Assembly (NCBI RefSeq): GCF_000091305.1 | Contig: NC_013929.1 | Location: forward strand, 5,828,001-5,892,000 | Length of the DNA stretch: 64,000 nt | From: Streptomyces scabiei 87.22 | GTDB lineage: Bacteria; Actinomycetota; Actinomycetes; Streptomycetales; Streptomycetaceae | Direction: 5' to 3' | The notes under the pieces: model-generated | Databases searched by the model: none | The model's input: the letters and a program-made list of their open reading frames with translations, nothing else | Told to the model about the DNA's origin: nothing | Position numbers and translations under genes: made by a program | In this document: positions 59,594-64,000 of the stretch, piece after piece | Layout: each line of letters begins with the position of its first letter | How positions within the stretch are numbered: position 1 is the stretch's first letter

Positions 59594-60625
59594 TCACCCG
59601 CCCCCGTACAGCTCCCCGTACGACGGCCACGTGCCCCCCGGCCCGTCCACCGACTCGGCGGCCCGCACCGCCCTTACGATCGCCCGCGTCACCAGGTCGG
59701 CGCCCGCCGCGAGGAGTTCGTTCAGGGCGAGGGGGCCGGCCTGCGGCGGCAACGGGCGGGTGCCCGTCGCCAGGGTGAACACCGTGTCCCCGTCGTTGAG
59801 CAGATGCACGGGGCGCACGGCGCGGGCGATGCCGTCGTGGGCCGTGCCGGCCAGCTTCTGGGCCTGGGCGCGGGTCAGGTCGGCGTCGGTGGCGACCACG
59901 GCCAGCGTGGTGTTCATCGGGGGAGGGGGACTCTGCGCGGACGCCTCCGCGATCCGGCGCCGCGCGCTCGCGTGGACCTCCGGCGCCGGGTACGCCGCAC
60001 GCCCCTGGAACAGCTCCCCGTAGAGCACCCCCGTCTCCGGATCCGTCACCGAGCCCGCCGCGTTGGCCACCACCAGCGCGGCCACCGTGATGCCCGAGTC
60101 CAGCACGGTGCTCGCGGTGCCGATGCCGCCCTTGAGCAGGCCGACCGTCGCCCCCGTCCCGGCGCCCACGCACCCCTCCGCCACCGGGGCGCCCAGCCCG
60201 CCGGCGTCGGCCGCCTCGACCGCCGCCCGGCCGAGCGCGGCATCCGGTCTGGCCCCGAAGTCCCCGCCCCGGCCCAGGTCGAAGACACAGGCGGCCGGCA
60301 CCACCGGCACCACGTGCGCCGGGTCGCGGCCGACCCGCACGCCCCGCCCCCGCTCCTCCAGCCAGGCCATCACGCCCGACGCCGAGTCCAGTCCGTACGC
60401 GCTGCCGCCGGTCAGCACCAACGCCTCGACCTTCTGCACCAGGTTGCGCGGGTCGAGCGCGTCCGTCTCCTTGGTGCCCGGTCCTCCTCCGCGCACGTCC
60501 ACCGCCGCGACCGCGCCGCCCACCGGGGCCAGCACGACCGTGGTCCCGGTCAGCCAGCCCCCGCCGACCCGGGTGGCGTGACCGACCCGCAGACCGGCGA
60601 CGTCGGTGAGCGCGTCAACGGCCAT
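59594..60625 (-). CDS. P1 family peptidase (DmpA/BapA-like)
   Basis: 343 residues: VAGLRVGHATRVGGGWLTGT, KVEALVLTGGSAYGLDSASG, and the autoprocessing/nucleophile region PPMNTTLAVVATDADLTRAQ. These are the landmarks of Ntn-type aminopeptidases that self-cleave before a Ser/Thr. The start overlaps the ltrA stop by ~11 bp, so the two are probably coupled. The substrate is unknown. Confidence 0.9.
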   Translation of the reverse strand: MAVDALTDVAGLRVGHATRVGGGWLTGTTVVLAPVGGAVAAVDVRGGGPGTKETDALDPRNLVQKVEALVLTGGSAYGLDSASGVMAWLEERGRGVRVGRDPAHVVPVVPAACVFDLGRGGDFGARPDAALGRAAVEAADAGGLGAPVAEGCVGAGTGATVGLLKGGIGTASTVLDSGITVAALVVANAAGSVTDPETGVLYGELFQGRAAYPAPEVHASARRRIAEASAQSPPPPMNTTLAVVATDADLTRAQAQKLAGTAHDGIARAVRPVHLLNDGDTVFTLATGTRPLPPQAGPLALNELLAAGADLVTRAIVRAVRAAESVDGPGGTWPSYGELYGGG

Positions 60626-61882
60626 GGGCGTCACCGTTGTGATGTGCCGGGTCCGCCCCCGGGGCCTGGCGGGTCTCCTCGGCGCGGTGGTCCCGGGCGG
60701 TGAGCGTGACTCCGACCGCGACCGTCGCGGCGGCCACGAGGCCGGCGGCCGGGACCGCCCAGTGACCCAGGAACGTGCACCCGACCACGGCGAGCGCGGA
60801 GAGCGGCAGAACGGCCTGTCGGGTCGTGCCCACCTTGTAGTGGCGGGCGTGCAGCGCCCACACGGACAGGAGATACAGCGCCGTCGGCAGGGTCACCGCG
60901 GCGGACGCGGCCGGCGTGGAGATGTGCGCCTTGCCGACCGCCTGCTCCACCGCGACCTCCAGCCCGGCACCGATCGCGGCCGCCGAGGCGAAGATCAGGT
61001 AGTGGCCGTAGCCCCACAGGAAGCTCTCCTTGCTGGAGCGCAGATGGCCGTGGATGGGGACGGTGAAGTAGACCCACCACGCCGAGAACACGATCAGCAG
61101 TCCGCCCGCCGCGATCGGCAGCAGCTCGCCCAGCGCGTCCTCGTCGTCCACCGCCGACTTCACGGCGACCGTCGCCGCCAGGATCGTCTCGCCGAGCACG
61201 ATGATGGTGAACAGGCCGTACCGCTCCGCGATGTGATGCGGATGCCAGGACGTCTGGAAGCCCTTCTCCGCGAACACCGGAACACTCAGTTCGGCGATCG
61301 CCATCACCAGGAACAGCCAGGGTCTGGCCGGTTCCGGCAGGACCAGCAGCCCCAGCCAGCCGATCTGGCAGAGCGCCACACCGCCCGCGTACCGCAGGGC
61401 CGTGGTCCGCTCGGGGCCCGTCGCGGTCCGCGCGGCCCGCAGCCACTGCGCGGTCATCGCCAGCCGCATGATCACGTACCCGAGCACGACCAGCAGCCAG
61501 TCGTGGTCCTCGAAGGCCCGGGTGACCCCGGCGGCGAGCACCAGCACACCGGCGATCTGGACGAGGGTCACCAGCCGGTACGGCACGTCGTCGTTGTCGT
61601 ACGCCGAGGCGAACCAGGTAAGTTCATCCAGGCCCACCAGATCGCGAAGAACACCATCGCGTAGTTGGCGATGCCCTCGGCCGCGTGTGCCTCCGCGACG
61701 GAGTGCACCAGCTGGACGCCCGCCTGGGCGACGGCGACCACGAAGCACAGGTCGAAGAGGAGCTCCAGCGGCGAGGCGACCCGGTGCTCCTCCCCTCGCC
61801 CCCGTGCGACCAGCCTGCGCACCGGGGCCCGGCCGGTGGGGGCGGGAACCGAGGGGGTCGGGGGCGTGGAACGGGACGTCAT
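60615..61882 (-). pseudogene. Low temperature requirement protein A (LtrA), frameshifted
   Basis: A membrane protein of ~420 residues encoded in two frames. The N-terminal part (VASPLELLFDLCFVVAVAQA ... FFAIWWAWMN) is in one frame. The rest (TWFASAYDNDDVPYRLVTLV, GLFTIIVLGETILAATVAV, GYGHYLIFASAAAIGAGLEV) is in another. The shift is at ~61618-61623, where AACTTACCTGG stands in place of the expected AACTTCACCTGG: one base missing. Either the gene is recently inactivated or the base is a sequencing error; both halves are otherwise well conserved. Confidence 0.85.
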
Positions 61883-62046
61883 GCGGCCAAGCACACCAGA
61901 TAACCCGGTGAAATTCTTGCCCGGGTACGCACAAGTACCGGGAGGGACCGGCGGAGTGCGCGGACGTGCCGGGCGGACGCGGGGACGGGCCGGGGGGAGG
62001 GGCCGGGGCCGCCCGTCGGCCGGGACCGGGGCCGTACTCTGGAGAC

Positions 62047-62229
62047 ATGAGTACCGCTCCCGCCCCCGAACCGCGTGACCCCAAGGCCGCGCTGGTCTTC
62101 GACGACCCGTTCAGCCGGCCGTCGTCCGACGACACCGACCACGGGTGGGGCGAGCGGCCCGGCGACGGCGGCGACAGCGCGGCCGACCTGAAGCGCTTCC
62201 TCGACGAGAAGCCGCCCCACCACCTCTGA
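62047..62229 (+). CDS. Small acidic hypothetical protein
   Basis: 60 residues, rich in Asp/Pro/Gly, ending ADLKRFLDEKPPHHL, a C-terminal pattern seen in small Streptomyces proteins of unknown function. The ATG at 62047 has GGAG close upstream. It is divergent from ltrA and converges with mscL. Confidence 0.65.
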   Translation: MSTAPAPEPRDPKAALVFDDPFSRPSSDDTDHGWGERPGDGGDSAADLKRFLDEKPPHHL

Positions 62230-62257
62230 CACCGTCGGCCGAGGCGGGCGAACGCCG

Positions 62258-62734
62258 CTAGGTGCGGTCGTGGCCGGAGCCGCGCTGGGCCACCAGGGCG
62301 TCGCGGATCTCCTTCAGAACCTCCAGCTCGGTCAGCTCGATGACCTCGTGCGTGCCCTCCTTCGCCTTGCGACGGGCCTCCTGACGGGCCAGGTACTTGG
62401 CCATCGGAAGCACCATCAGGAAGTAGACGACGGCCGCGGTGATGAGGAACGTGAGCGTCGCGTTCAGCACCGTGCCCCAGAGGATCGAGACGCCGTCGAT
62501 GACCGTGCCGTCCGTCCCCACCTCGCAGGGGTCCTTCAGGCAGTAGCTGTACTGGTCCAGGTTCTTCGTGCCGAACGCCCCCACCAGCGGGCTGATGACC
62601 CCCTTCACCACCGAGTTGACGATGTTGGTGAAGGCCGCGCCGATGACCACGGCGACGGCCAGGTCGACGACGTTCCCCCGCATCAGGAAGGCCTTGAAGC
62701 CCTCCCAGACGCCTGGCTCCTTCTGCTTGCTCAC
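62258..62734 (-). CDS. mscL: Large-conductance mechanosensitive channel
   Basis: 158 residues. TM1 FLMRGNVVDLAVAVVIGAAF then TNIVNSVVKGVISPLVGAFG carries the gating residues, a periplasmic loop follows, TM2 is FLITAAVVYFLMVLPMA, and the cytoplasmic helix is ELTELEVLKEIRDALVAQ. It forms a homopentamer that vents solutes during osmotic downshift. Two adjacent GTG codons (62737, 62734) could start it. Confidence 0.95.
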   Translation of the reverse strand: MSKQKEPGVWEGFKAFLMRGNVVDLAVAVVIGAAFTNIVNSVVKGVISPLVGAFGTKNLDQYSYCLKDPCEVGTDGTVIDGVSILWGTVLNATLTFLITAAVVYFLMVLPMAKYLARQEARRKAKEGTHEVIELTELEVLKEIRDALVAQRGSGHDRT

Positions 62735-62836
62735 CACGAGGCCCTTCCGCGCTGATTGTGGAACAAATGACTCCGCAACCTACGGCAGGGCCCGGCCCCC
62801 GTGTCCAGTCGGGTCCCACCATCGTGGGATCCGACG

Positions 62837-63481
62837 TCACCACAGCGTCACCGCCAGCCGGGACGTGGCGCCCGCGCCGGCCAGCCGGGCCGCGGTGCGG
62901 CGGGGCACGGTCAGGACGACCAGGGCTCCGCTCTCGGCGGCGTCGGCGGCCGGCACCTTGGAGACGCGGGCGCCGCGGGCGACGATCCGTGCGGTGCCGG
63001 CGCCCGTCGCCGACTCCTCGGCCGCGATCACGTCGACGCGGTCACCGGGGCGCAGCAGCCGTACCGTCGCGGCGTCGGCGATGCGTACCGGCGCGGTCAC
63101 CCTCTCCGCGGGGGCTGAGCGCTCGGGGACCGGGTCGGCCACGGGGTGGCCCCTGACCCGTCCGGACTCCCGGGGTCCCGCTCCCGCCACCAGCAGGGCC
63201 GCCGCGGTCACCGCCAGGCCCGCGGCCGTGGCCCGGCGCCGGCAGCGGGCGAGACGACGCAGCCGGTGCGCCCCGCCGCGCACCCTGAGCGGCGCGAAGT
63301 GCGGAACCTCGCAGGTGGGAGGGGCGTCGGCACCGGGTGGGCCGACGGCCCAGGAGGGGACCCGCCCGGGCGCGGGCCGGGACGGCGACGGGGAGGAGGA
63401 CAGGGGAGGGGCCGGTGGCTGGGACGGGGGCGGATACACGTGAGGGGGCCGGGGCGACGGCTCGGACGGGGAACGGGACAT
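62837..63481 (-). CDS. SAF-domain (RcpC/CpaB-like) protein
   Basis: 214 residues. A Pro/Ser-rich N-terminus leads to one membrane helix (AAGLAVTAAALLVAGAGP) and an SAF/RcpC region (VRIADAATVRLLRPGDRVDV, ESGALVVLTVPRRTAARLA). CpaB relatives take part in Flp pilus assembly, but no pilus genes are adjacent. The start is taken at MSRSPSEP. Confidence 0.8.
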   Translation of the reverse strand: MSRSPSEPSPRPPHVYPPPSQPPAPPLSSSPSPSRPAPGRVPSWAVGPPGADAPPTCEVPHFAPLRVRGGAHRLRRLARCRRRATAAGLAVTAAALLVAGAGPRESGRVRGHPVADPVPERSAPAERVTAPVRIADAATVRLLRPGDRVDVIAAEESATGAGTARIVARGARVSKVPAADAAESGALVVLTVPRRTAARLAGAGATSRLAVTLW

Positions 63482-63657
63482 GGGGACCACCACCTGCTGT
63501 GGGAGATCGGCTGGCGGTCCCACGATGGGGTCTGGCGGCGGAGCCCGCCGAGACCTGTGGACCACCGGCCGACTGTGGAAAACCCCACCACCCGAACGAG
63601 GAGTTCCGCCGGAGCCGTGGCAGCCGTGACCCCCGTCAGGGCAGCGTCACGGCAGCA

Positions 63658-64000
63658 TCAGGGCAGCTCGAACCCCGGGTCCATGCCGCCCAGCGCCGTC
63701 GCGCACAGGCAGTCGCGGCTGTCGTTCGCCGGCAGGGCGGCGACCGCGTCGAAGAGGACGCCCCGCAACCGGTCGACGTTCGCGGCGAACACCCGCAGGA
63801 CCTCCTCGTGGGAGACGCCCTCGCCGGTCTCGGCGCCGGCGTCGAGGTCGGTGACCAGGGTGAGGGTGGAATAGCAGAGCTCCAGCTCGCGGGCGAGGAC
63901 GGCCTCGGGGTGGCCGGTCATACCGACGACGGACCAGCCCTGGGCCTGGTGCCAGAGGGACTCCGCGCGGGTGGAGAAACGGGGACCCTCGACCACCACC
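63658..64000 (-). CDS. S-methyl-5'-thioadenosine phosphorylase, C-terminal part
   Basis: The gene continues beyond the right edge; 113 codons are visible. EGPRFSTRAES, VGMTGHPEAVLARELELCYS and LVTDLDAG are signatures of MTA/purine phosphorylases (phosphate, methylthio and ribose pocket). The enzyme releases adenine and methylthioribose-1-phosphate in methionine salvage. Confidence 0.9.
   Translation of the reverse strand, partial: VVVEGPRFSTRAESLWHQAQGWSVVGMTGHPEAVLARELELCYSTLTLVTDLDAGAETGEGVSHEEVLRVFAANVDRLRGVLFDAVAALPANDSRDCLCATALGGMDPGFELP

Noticed and set aside
61966..62843. Long N-terminal extension of the LtrA frame across mscL and the small acidic gene
   Set aside because: It is an antisense or out-of-frame reading through mscL; the real LtrA N-terminus is in another frame starting at 61882.

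Overview
The window is a high-GC actinobacterial chromosome segment, almost certainly Streptomyces. The evidence is the strong G/C bias in third codon positions, GTG and TTG starts, many HTH, TetR, IclR, ECF and WYL regulators, an HrdD-type sigma factor, a fruR-fruK-fruA operon, mscL and Streptomyces-style families (DUF5753, DUF5994, DUF6227, CU044_5270). The right part (about 34-64 kb) reads as ordinary conserved chromosome. The left part, and above all 9.7-34 kb, is accessory DNA with pseudogenes, phage debris and an integrated element.

1-15 kb: a DUF5753 HTH regulator diverges from an anti-sigma-type ATPase. Then come a zinc-ribbon protein, a secreted M36 metalloprotease, an HNH nuclease and an M48 membrane protease. 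Two copies of an ECF sigma factor / CU044_5270 membrane-protein module (8.2-9.7 and 13.0-14.7 kb) flank a degraded PIN gene, an AraC regulator with a divergent flavodoxin-like oxidoreductase, and a scrap of phage tape-measure protein. An orphan barstar-like gene follows.

15.7-34.0 kb: a perfect 45-bp direct repeat of the 3' half of tRNA-Arg(CCT) lies at 15741-15785 and 33968-34012. It delimits an integrated mobilizable element of about 18 kb. Its right part holds relaxase, MobC-like protein, DUF2637, DUF3631 ATPase, excisionase, XRE repressor and a tyrosine integrase. The integrase is split by a 3.7-kb IS21-family element that carries a YdjC-like deacetylase passenger. Removing the IS and one 4-bp target duplication restores the integrase frame. 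The left part is cargo: four DUF5994 paralogues, a SpoIIE-type phosphatase, an STAS anti-anti-sigma protein and a small membrane protein. Just outside the left repeat lie the C-terminal end and terminator of a second integrase, which suggests that two elements accreted at the same tRNA.

34-47 kb: a three-gene ABC-2 exporter, a TetR regulator, a double-module IclR regulator, a secreted M6 protease, a TetR/DHA2 efflux pair, a MarR/extradiol-dioxygenase pair, a DUF1330 protein and a GNAT acetyltransferase.

47-64 kb: hrdD with a sigma-R-like promoter, a WYL regulator divergent from a second MFS pump, the fructose operon with four palindromic repeats ahead of fruA, a DUF6227 protein, an L,D-transpeptidase lipoprotein, a P1 peptidase, a frameshifted ltrA, mscL, an SAF-domain protein and the end of an MTA phosphorylase gene. 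Nothing was computed beyond reading the sequence. Family names come from recognised motifs, not database searches.
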